Below are positions 49,718 to 61,100 of a stretch of DNA of 64,000 nucleotides, piece by piece (position 1 is the first letter of the stretch; the number at the start of each line of letters is the position of its first letter). The notes under the pieces were generated by a model. The model searched no databases, was not told the DNA's origin, and saw nothing but the letters and a program-made list of their open reading frames with translations. Both the position numbers and the translations under genes were made by a program. The stretch is from Paramecium tetraurelia (lineage: Eukaryota > Ciliophora > Oligohymenophorea > Peniculida > Parameciidae), in NCBI RefSeq assembly GCF_000165425.1, contig NW_001799466.1, positions 372,001 through 436,000 on the forward strand, given 5' to 3'.

Positions 49718-50036
49718 GATAATAAATCATAGTGAATTTAGAAAATTTGATTGAAATTTTTTACTATATTTTGAAAAAAATTATTGTATTATGTAATTCT
49801 AAATTAGATTGCAAAAATACTTCTTTGACTTTACCCCAATATTATCTCAAATTCAATATATACACAAATCCTATTATTTTTCTTGAACTGAATTGTATTT
49901 AATAAATTAATAAAATAGTTCTACTTTCTTTGCATTTTCTCTTACAATATCATAATTAATCAAAATTAGTAGTTGAAAAGAATAAATAGGTTGCATGTTA
50001 ATATAAGGTAATAACTTAAACAATAAATTTCAAATA

Positions 50037-50612
50037 ATGTTGAAGTATTTAACTACTATTTATATAATGATTTCCACTTTGTTTTCCCAAAATTAACACT
50101 CTTTATTTTATCATAACTGCCCTATTAATAGTAAGAATCAATTTTTGAATCTGAAATAATTTAAAGCATATCAAGTTCAAATATTACCACCTAAGGGTTC
50201 TGTTAATTATAAAATCAAAATAAATAATAACACATTTGAAAGATTTAATTTAAATTCTCAGAATTTTGATAATAGTCATGTATTAATATTTTTTATAATT
50301 TTATAAAATTAAATATATATATGTTTTTTGAAATATTATTTTAAATCAATTTGCTCCATTTTAGTATATTAAAACCCTATTTTTATGAAAACCTATTGCA
50401 TTGTATTAAAAAACTTTGTCTTTAAAATTGAAATCACTTCTCAAATTTATTTCTAAATTATTTATTAATGCAACAAAATTAATTGTGATTATTAAGAATT
50501 AATTATTTTTGTATAATGGAATTGTTAATTAATTTGCTTAGCTGATAAGTCCTACATTAAATAATCATTTTAAAGCATATCAATTAACAAAAGATTCTGT
50601 TTTTTCTGTTGA
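50037..50612 (+). other. Possible secreted small protein or decayed gene
   Basis: From ATG 50037 the ciliate-code frame stays open for 191 codons to TGA at 50610. The N-terminus MLKYLTTIYMISTLFSQN looks like a signal peptide, followed by a plausible hydrophilic stretch (KAYQVQILPPKGSVNYKIKI NNN). After about residue 85 the composition is so AT-driven that coding is doubtful. A related stretch (KAYQLTKDSVFSVEFLKVKL) lies further on in another frame at about 50570-50640, hinting at a decayed internal duplication. Treat as uncertain. Confidence 0.3.
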
Positions 50613-50676
50613 ATTTCTGAAAGTGAAATTAAAGTCTTAAAGATTTATTGCTTTTTTATTAAACAAAAATAAACTG

Positions 50677-53600
50677 ATGTCACAAATCAAGCAAACTTAA
50701 AGAAATTCAAAAAATTTGGACATGCAACCCCAGCCTTAGGCATAAATTCAAGGAAGCCAAAAAATACCTTAGGGACAACAAGAAAAACAGAACTAATAAT
50801 AACCCTAGGCAAGAAAAGGTGGCCCAGATCAGACTACCAAATTGAAGAATCCAAATGATACAAAAACATACGTATTGATGACATTGTAAACTCAGTAGTC
50901 TTTGATTTAACCTGAGACCAGTCGATAAGAGCAAAGTTAGGAGGTTAAGATTGCTAATTAAGAGGCTCCACCAAAATTTGCTTGTCTTAAACCTCGCCCT
51001 GATCCTGTTTTAAATTGGGAAACCCACCAAGAGAAGAAATTGTATAGTGAATTCCAGGAGTTTATAGAATCTCGCTACCTAGAAGTTAAGAGAAGCTCGA
51101 GCATATATAAATATTATGCTAAAATAGGACTTCAAGTATTTATTTACATTTTAAATGTCCTTGAACTAATTTTTACTTTAAGCTACAAGTCCTATAATAA
51201 CATTCCTGATAATGAAGTATTTTATTTGGGTTGCTACCATATCTCTATTATTGGCTGTGCTTTACTTCACAGTGCAACCTGGATGTATACATATAAATTC
51301 AGATAAGTTGCCAAAAAGAGTTTGTTTATAGAAATTTCTTATTATATCTTTTACATGTTTATGGGAGGATTAAGCTTTTTTAAAATAGCTCCATTTATCT
51401 ATTATTACAACAGAGACCAATCAATCACGTAGTTTTCTTTCAGTTAAATAAATAAATACTTGATTTTAGATGGAGAAGATAAATTTAGAAATCCTTGTAT
51501 GCTTTTCAAACACAGAACAAAACCAGTCAATATCTTTAGAGATTTAATTTTCCATAGGATTGCTCTTCTTTCCATGATGATAACAATGTGTCTTCAAACA
51601 TTCCCTTAACTCTTTATCCAAGGCTTCTACAATACAGAACATGAATGGGATGGCTTCAATGTTTTTAGTTATTTATTGCTAATAAGTAATTTAATCTATT
51701 ACCTTTTGGAATTGCAATTTATTGTTTTCACAACAACTTATAGATAGATACAAACAGAGCTTCAATTTAAATTGAAGAAAATAAAATTAAAGTTCATTTA
51801 AGAAACTAAACAATTATTAAAGTCGGATAAAAAATATCTGGGATTTGTTAAATCTTTTTATTTTCACATTGATCCAACTACATTTAGCTCTTATCAAAAG
51901 AAACGATGCATAGTTTAAATTATCACATTCTTGACTAGATATAAGAAATTCTAAAATGTATAATTTTTATATATTGATTAATATGATGAAGTTACGTTGT
52001 AATATTTAGCAAATTGTTTTAAATTGATTTAAGTAGAAAACATTAGCCTATAATATAAAGACGCAAACAAATTAAAAATGTTGTAAGATACTTTTAAACC
52101 ATAACAATTTCCAAAAATAAAGATTGAACTAATGCAAGACTAAAATGTTGATTAATTATGGGATACAGATAAAATAGATGCCAATGCAGAAGAATAAAAA
52201 ATTCAAGAAATTCAATTTATTGAAAATCCAAAGATTAATGCTGGTTGGTAAGCAGTAGCATAAAACTAAAAAGCTATGAGAGAATATATTGAAATGAGTT
52301 ATCATTTTATTAAATTGATACCCGATCATTTAAGGAAATCAGTCAGATTAAATTCTAGATCATATGGAACAGGCACAATATAAAGTTAAATTAACATTGC
52401 TTAGACTGATAGATAAGAAACTTAAATTGATATCGCTACAGAAGCAAAAATTCAATTTCAAAATATATCTAAAAAGGAAATCTTGGAGGAAAGCTTAGGA
52501 TATTTTAAATGTTTGATGACTTATATTAACTATTTCGAAACCTGGGGCCAAATGAATTAATATTAGGCTACCATGTAATCTTTATAGTCATTTTTGAATG
52601 GGGGTTTGCAGATAGTCTCACTTGTTTACATAGGAGATGATCCAGATAAATTTTAATCTGCATTAATTGTATTAACTGTTATCATTCCTGTTATGCAGAT
52701 GTTATCCTTTATGGTGTTTCAACATAGAGTGTTTAAGACTTTAAATATTTAAAAATAAATTTAGAATGTTCTACTTTTTGCTATTTTTAACTTCTTAAAA
52801 GTTTGGGATATTGTGATGATTGCAATGTATTTTTTCTCAAAGAAATTTTTTTCTACTTTAGAGAGAAAGTTTAGTGCTGAAGGATATATAAAATTTAAAA
52901 GCTATGCCTCTAAATTCTAAGGTAGTCTTCCTATTTCAGTATTTTAGTATGAAACTGTTTAGGTTGATTCTAAGAGCATTTTGGCAATAAAATAATTACC
53001 ATTTTATTAGGCAGTTATGTGGAGAACTAGTGTCGAAGAAGCTTTGAATAAGATTCCTTAATTCTTTATCTATATTTTAGCATTATCATCTACTGGTTTA
53101 ACTGCAGTGTGGGCAATGTCTTTTTTCCAGCAGATAAAGGAGGGTGTTTTGGCAGTCAAAGATATATTAGAAGTTGTTATTAAAGATTTCTTTATACCAG
53201 CACTAATTTTAAGTACGGTTTCTGTCGAATAATTCTTCTAATCCATGTTGTATTTGAGTTCAATATCAAATTAGTTTTTGTTAGAATATCCTAAATCCTT
53301 CTAAATCATGTCGAAAGTTGATGAAAAATATTTAAAAGAAAAATGTACTTTTAAAATTAACATGGAACACATGGATTTTTCAAATTACAAAGAGAAAAAA
53401 AAAGAGAAGATACTGGCCTAGTTTAGGTATGTTCTTGCTTCTATACAAAATATCTTAGAAATAGATAAAGCATAAAGATTATTTTGCATGGGACCTGAAA
53501 TAAATGATTTTGTCAGATGCTTAAAAGTTAGTCCAATTTATTAATTGAAGCTCAATTTCAATTTAGATGAAGTAAACCCTCTTGATCTTCCTCATATTAA

Positions 53601-54249
53601 TGCCTTTATTAAATGTTGTCCCCCATAATTACAATTTTTACAAATCTAAGTTGAAGCAACAGAAGAAATAAAAATGCCCTTTTGTGTTGAAAGAAAAGCT
53701 ACTCTTAAAGCCTTCTCTTATTCTTATTTCTAGATAATTTAATAGTACAAAGATAGTGCTTAAGTTGTTTAGCAAAAAAGTTTAGATGTAAACAAAGATT
53801 TTTTAGAATTAGATAGGTACGATTTTGAATAATTCTATTTTGAAATTGCAGGTAACTTAAATTTAGAATAGTGTTCATAATTATTTGGAAATTTCAAAGA
53901 AATGAAGATTTTCCAGTTATCCATTAATAATAATGCCATAATGCAGAGCTTTAACTTTTCTGATAACATAAAAAGCAAATTGGAAGTTTTGGATATCACT
54001 TTTGAAAATATAAGATTAGATTTTTAATAATTTCCATTTAACACCCTTAAAACTCTTAAAATGAATTTGAAAAGATGTGAATTTAATAAGGCAGGATTAT
54101 ATTAAAGCTTAGTAAATCTAAAAAACGGAGAATCTAAAGTAATTTTAATAGATTTGAGTTAATGCTCATCAACTTTTACAAAGGCTGAACATTCAAATTT
54201 GGTGAAAGCATTAGAATAAAATAAATTTGATGTAACCATTATAATATGA
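50677..54249 (+). CDS. Large multi-pass membrane protein, XK-related-like
   Basis: An uninterrupted ciliate-code frame of 1,191 codons (1,190 residues). After a disordered Gln/Pro/Lys-rich N-terminus of about 120 residues come membrane helices in two blocks. Block 1 has GLQVFIYILNVLELIFTL, LGCYHISIIGCALLH, and IALLSMMITMCLQTFPQLFI, which resembles the conserved helix of XK-related scramblases. Block 2 has IVSLVYIGDD, LLFAIFNFLKVWDIVMIAMY and IYILALSSTGLTAVWAMSFF. A long soluble C-terminus with leucine-spaced beta/alpha units (SKLEVLDITFENIRLDF, FNTLKTLKMNLKRCEF) looks like degenerate leucine-rich repeats. The family call is tentative. The frame is also open upstream of ATG 50677, so the start could lie further 5'. 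Confidence 0.82.
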
Positions 54250-55152
54250 TATTAATATAAGATAATAATTATGATTTAATTTATAATTTTAAATCAATAT
54301 ATATTATTTTTAACAATTATATCTAAAAAAGTGCCATCGTACTGGAGAATTATTCAGATCAAAATGAGTGTCAACTAAAGATGCTCTATCATGAGTAACA
54401 TAAATATCTCATGCGTAATTAGGATTTTTTGTATTTAAAATTCCTCAAAGAAAATTTTTTAATTTCATATTATAATGCTTTGATAATTTCTAGCAATAGA
54501 TGATTTAACTCCATAAATTAATATCAAAATAGCAACAACAATCTAAGGATTTTTGGATTTGGAATACCGTCTACAATTTTACCTAAATGATAAGCCGATA
54601 ATAATAATGAAATTATAATCAACATAAAGGAGTCAATTTCTATAAGTTTTTCATTACTCTTATCTTATAGAATCTTTAAAAACCTAAATAATTTCATGGT
54701 TGCTATGGAATGCTAAGAATGAAATATAGATTAAACTGTAAATAGATGTAAGCACCTAAAGAAAACTAAATAGAAATGAGTAGGATATTTTTAACATAAA
54801 AGACACATCTAGTTTTATTTGGATAAATTGAATTAAGTAAATGGTCGTGATTTTTTGTGTTGTCTATAAATCAGAAAAATAAATTAAAATTGAATTTGTA
54901 AAAAAATAAATGACATGGTAATTTAAATATTATTTGAAGCTTATAAACATTATTACATGTTCTAAGATTTTGTATTATAAATAAAGAATCTTTTAATTTA
55001 TTTACAACTAATTCACTAATTAGAAAAATAAGAAAAGTTCATTCTTATAAATATATTAAATTAATTAAGTTTGAAAAAAAGTATTTTTATAAATTAATTT
55101 TCCAGATAACTAAAATAATTAGATGGATGATTAATATTGTAAATAATATATT
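54250..55152. other. Intergenic region with a possible gene remnant
   Basis: About 900 bp downstream of the XK-like gene and of the giant minus-strand gene. On the minus strand 54524-54916 is open (130 codons; includes a membrane-like LIIISLLLSAYHLGKIVDG). A second fragment at about 54330-54420 would read VTHDRASLVDTHFDLNNSPV in a frame not joined to the first. These fragments look protein-like but lack a complete gene structure, so they may be a decayed gene. No other feature is visible. Confidence 0.35.
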
Positions 55153-58100
55153 TCATGTATTCTAACCCAATTATTTTAGAGAATCACTCTATTATTTTAT
55201 AAAACAATCTTGAAATTCTTTGAACTTAACTAGCAAGTTTAACAACAAATCTAATTTGTTAAGTCTAACTAATTATTAATCTTAATCGGAATCTTTATTG
55301 GAATCTTCACATTTTACATAATTGAAATATTTATTCAAATAGCAATTACTTTATTTATCTTCTGAAGTAATTTCCTAAAGATCGAGTGTCTTTGGATATT
55401 TTTCAATATTTTCAAAGAACTCAAAGGACCCATCAACATCCACACCCTCATATACTTTCTACAGCAAATTTGTTATAATTAGGTTTGCATTATTTGATTG
55501 AATGAGGGGATATTGAATAACACCATCTACTGAACGATTGATATATTTTTTTATATCAAGTCCCAACGAAACTACTTTTATTTGCATTTGCTAAGCCATA
55601 TTTAGTTGTATTTAAAGTTTATGAAATGGATAGTTATAAAAAGAGTGATTAATAAAAATCAAATATTTTTTATATTGGCTAAATCTTTCAAATTGATCAA
55701 GTACTAACTAAAATTTATTGTGATTATCATTTAATGGCACCTTATTACATTAATCAATTAGGCTTTATATTAATAAGGTTTATTCCTAATCAGTCCAGGA
55801 AGTAGAAAAATTTTACTTGATAATATTTTGAGTATGATTTAAAATCATTAAATTGCATACAAGTGAACATTACTTACATATTTCGATAAATTAAAATAAA
55901 AATGGTAATAGAATTTATTATAGGGTTTCCTTTTCAATCTAACTTAAATCTAAAACAATCTAAAAAAGATAAAAAGACTTTCCTCCTTTATTTTTTTTCT
56001 TCATTATATCCCTAGCAGTTCCATTTGTGCAAAAGAATTTGATGATGCCTTTTATATCTATTGTAGTTCCTTTTGAAGATAAAGAATACTTCGTAAATTT
56101 ACTTACTTCCAGCAATGCTTTAATATCATTTGCTTCTTTAGAGTCAAGTTGGGATTCAAATTCAGAAGTTTTTTTAATTTCTTCTGCCTCGTCCAACAAT
56201 TTTTAGACTATTTTTTCTGTCCTTATTTTTTAATTCTCTACAATTTGATTTAACAATTCTATTAAATTTTTTGAATTACTGATTGTTTGACCATTTTCAA
56301 TGTTGATAATATTATAATCAAATTTGTCCTATATTTGAATAATTGAAGTAAACCCTTCATCTAATAATTCCTCTTTACATTTATTTGACATTTCCAATAA
56401 TTATTTTGTAAATAATAATATAAAATCATTTTTGTGCTAAATTTCTTCATCAACTATAATAAAATCCTTTTTGCATTTACCATTTACAGCATGTAAAATT
56501 GAATCTAGAAGATTTACAGATAAATAATCCTATTTTTGTTTTAAAAATATCGCTTTGAACTATCCTGATAAGATGATATCATAAGTCAAATTAAGAAAAG
56601 AAAATTGTAATAACAATAATCCTAAATGTTAAAAATATTGCTACTCTAATTATTACTCTGTAATTATAATTCTAAAAGTAAATTTTTTGATAATGTTCCA
56701 GATTTCTTAGGAATCCAACCATTCTTCATAAAGTTTTTACTCTGCTTAAATAATTAATTTATTATAATCAGTGTAGTTTATGTTTGTAAAAACCTCTGAT
56801 TATTATTTAAATTTTTGAGGTTACAAAGTATTATAAATTTTACTATTAGATTTGGTAACTTTAGTTTTTAAATAAATATTTGAATCCAAATAATCATCAA
56901 AAAAATATTTTTTAATATTATTCATATTTAAAGTAATTGAGTTTGTTAGTTTTTAGTTATTTTATTAATTAACATTCCGATAGGAATCTGTTTAATTATG
57001 CAAACTAGTAGAAGTTGTATATATTTATATTTGCTATTATTCATTATTAGAAATTGATTGTTGAATTATTAATTATTTAGAATTAGTATTTGCAAATGGT
57101 TATGTTTATTTATCAGTATTTGAAATTTATGATTATAGTGAGGCTGTCTATTAACCATTTTTAGTATCTGACGATTATTATGACTATTAGGCATCATTAG
57201 TATTTGATGATTATGATGTCTATTATCCATTATTAGTATTTGATGATTATGATGTCTATTATCCAATATTAGTATTTGATGACTATGATGTCTATTATCC
57301 ATTATTAGTATTTGATGATTATGATGTCTATTATCCATTATTAGTATTTGATGATTATGATGTCTATTATCCCATTTTTAGTATTTGATGATTATGATGT
57401 CTACTATCCATTATTAGTATTTGATGATTATGATGTCTACTATCCAATATAGGTATTTGATGATTATGATGTCTATTATCCATTATTAGTATTTGATGAT
57501 TATGATGTCTATTATCCATTATTAGTATTTGATGATTATGATGTCTATTATCCATTATTAGTATTTGATGATTATGATGTCTACTATCCAATATAGGTAT
57601 TTGATGATTATGATGTCTATTATCCATTATTAGTATTTGATGATTATGATGTCTACTATCCATTATTAGTATTTGATGATTATGATGTCTACTATCCAAT
57701 ATAGGTATTTGATGATTATGATGTCTATTATCCATTATTAGTATTTGATGATTATGATGTCTATTATCCATTATTAGTATTTGATGATTATGATGTCTAT
57801 TATCCATTATTAGTATTTGATGATTATGATGTCTATTATCCAATATTAGTATTTGATGACTATGATGTCTATTATCCATTATTAGTATTTGATGATTATG
57901 ATGTCTATTATCCATTATTAGTATTTGATGATTATGATGTCTACTATCCATTATTAGTATTTGATGATTATGATGTCTACTATCCATTATTAGTATTTGA
58001 TGATTATGATGTCTACTATCCATTATTAGTATTTGATGATTATGATGTCTACTATCCATTATTAGTATTTGATGATTATGATGTCTACTATCCATTATTA

Positions 58101-61100
58101 GTATTTGATGATTATGATGTCTATTATCCATTTTTAGTATTTGATGATTATGATGTCTACTATCCATTATTAGTATTTGATGATTATGATGTCTACTATC
58201 CAATATAGGTATTTGATGATTATGATGTCTATTATCCATTTTTAGTATTTGATGATTATGATGTCTATTATCCATTATTAGTACTTGATGATTATGATGT
58301 CTACTATCCATTATTAGTATTTGATGATTATGATGTCTATTATCCAACATTAGTATTTGATGATTATGATGTCTATTATCCATTGTTCGTATTTGATGAT
58401 TGTGTATTTTAATTGTTAGTTTTTTTTGTTTGTAATTATTATTCTTATTATTTTTATTCAATTTTTTCTTCACTTATCTCCTATGCTTATGAATTTTTAT
58501 TCATATTTTATCTATAATCATATCCTTTTTTGTTATTTTCATTAGAATTTTCTTTCTTATATACTTTCTCCAAATCATTATAATTTGTTAAATTTTAATT
58601 TTTTGTCTGGTCATGATTATATTATTTGGATTTATTTTAATCTTTTTTATTTTTATTTTTTTCATTCCCATCTACTTCATATTCTTATTACTTTTTATTT
58701 TATTAATGTTACTTTTCCTTTTATTCTTATTTGTCTTATTTAGATTCCTTATTTTCATCTTTTTAAGCTTTTTCACATATTTTCTCTTTTAAGATTTTTT
58801 TTTTTTCTTATTCTTCTTTTATTTCTTTTTCATATTTTTCGACTTCTACTTGTATTTTTTCAATATCCCCAGAAACATCAACATCAATCTCTTTCATTAG
58901 CTCCTTAATTTCTTTTTATTTGTTACAAATCATTTTTTTAACTTCATAATCATCATGTTTCAACGTTATTCCAAATCTTTTTAATTTTTTTAAAAATCCA
59001 TCATCAAATAATTTCGAAAATTTTTTAAAAACATCTCTTATTAGATTTACTCCATTTATAATTAATTACGCATTCCAAGAAATTGGCTTCCTACTCTTAT
59101 GCTCTTCATTTTAACAAAATGAAAATGAAATTATAAAATGTGCAGCAACTCCAAAAATTACATCACCAATAAATTCAATTCCTATATATTTGATTTGAAT
59201 CAATTTAAGATCAAGTTGAAGCCAGGAAGTTTTATCGAATTCCAAACTACCTTTTATTCTTGGTCTAAATAGTTATAGTTCTAAACATAGTTTGCAATAT
59301 TTTCTATCCCATTAGAAATCACAACTTAAAGGAAAACCTTTCCCTAATATGTATTTTGAACATGTAGTAAAAGGAATATTATCAAAGATTTTAGCCGATA
59401 ATTTCGCTGTTAAATCAAAGCAACTATTTTTCACATCAATATTGTAATTTAAACTGATATCAAAATCAATACAAGTTATTGTAAATTTAGCCCAACCTTT
59501 CCCAATATATATATCTCCATTGTTGAATAATAGAGTACTAGATGTTGCAAAATTTTAATTTCCTTCTTAGTCTTCTATAAATATGAAAACAGGTTTATAT
59601 TTTTTCCACGATAATGAAGTTTCCTCTAAATCCTATAATTCAATTTTAAAATTGGAAAATTTTAATTTATCAAATTTTTACAAAAGTGTATGAAATTTAG
59701 TATCCTTTAACTTGTGCATTATTTCTTTAGGAAAAATTGGATTAGTAAGATCTAAATCGATTTCCCCATTGAAAAATAATATTCTTTCTGTTTTCGTAAA
59801 GAAATCAAAAAAATTTTCTGGAAAAATTTTTTCCATACAAAATATCTCCATTGAATTTTATAGATTTGAGTTAGAAATTTCAACTACCCATGTTTTTGGA
59901 ATAAAGTGATAATAATTAAAAAGAATGAGATTTACCTTATTTTTATAGACTTCCCCAGTTAAATTTCCTAAAAATTCAGTTATCTATTAATTTTTTACTT
60001 TAAATTAACATTTTCCATTAAAGCTCATCCCAACTATTCGAAAAGCCTTATTATAAACAAGCTCAAAATGACCTTCTTATGATTCTTATCCGAACTAAAT
60101 ATTACCTTTATATGTTAGGCTTCCAAAATCTTTATAAAATTATGTCAATTGAAGATAAATTTTATAACTTGGAAGAGTTTCTGATTTCAATTGAAATGAA
60201 CATTTTAAATTTGCATTTTCAAAGGAAAATTCTGGACTTTGAGCCTTAAGTTCCTTTAGATTCTAATATTATATTTATAAATCGAATTCTTATGGGAGAA
60301 AAAACAAAATAATTTTGAGCTCTTATTTTATTTGAGCTCTACAATTTGCAAACCAACTAAATTCTCGCTTATTTATTTCTCCCTTTTCAATAAGTTTCAA
60401 GTAATTTACATAATTTGTATTTTCCTATAATTCCTTGAAAATAAAATTTCCATTTTAATTAGTATATATAAATAAGCAATCTGCTTTTTTTAATTTAAAA
60501 GAATAATCAAATTCACATAAATAATTAAATATATCCTTAAACTTCCTATGATTATCAAATGAATATTAGAAAATCGCTGAATGATAATGATCTCTAAAAT
60601 AAAGATTGATATTATGATATGGTTCTTTTAGTGTAACAAATATTTTGTCGTTTTGAAAAATTAAATCAGTTATTTATAGTTCCTATCTTGAAATGTCAAA
60701 TCTGTCATATTCCTTCTCTTCCTTTAACTGGGCTCCATCTTTTTTCTAAATATAAGAAAATATGTCCGTTCCTCTTAGAGAGAAAATGCTATTGTTCTAA
60801 AAAGTGAATTTTTTTTTTCCTTAATCATATTAAAGAGTAAATGGAATTTCAAAAATATTTACATCAAATTACAAGCTTAATTATGTGGATTTTGATTTGA
60901 TTTCCAATATTAGAGTAATTTATTTAAATTATGTGATACCATTTCTGATGGATAAATTTTTCTTACATTCAAGTATTAAACTCTAAAAGGAATATGTCTT
61001 ACTAAGTTTTAAAGTACATGAAAGATCCAAATACTTATTTTTAAAATCACTAGAAAAAATAGGTAACTTAAAATCATAATAAGAATTCAAAATTTCTAGA

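Noticed and set aside
57190..58405. CRISPR array
   Set aside because: Units are contiguous 36-bp tandem copies without unique spacers, in a eukaryotic gene.
57367..58473. His-rich repeat protein of 368 residues (DNRHHNHQILIM units)
   Set aside because: It is open only because the 36-bp repeat has no stop in that frame. Flanking sequence on both sides continues in the glutamine frame, not this one.
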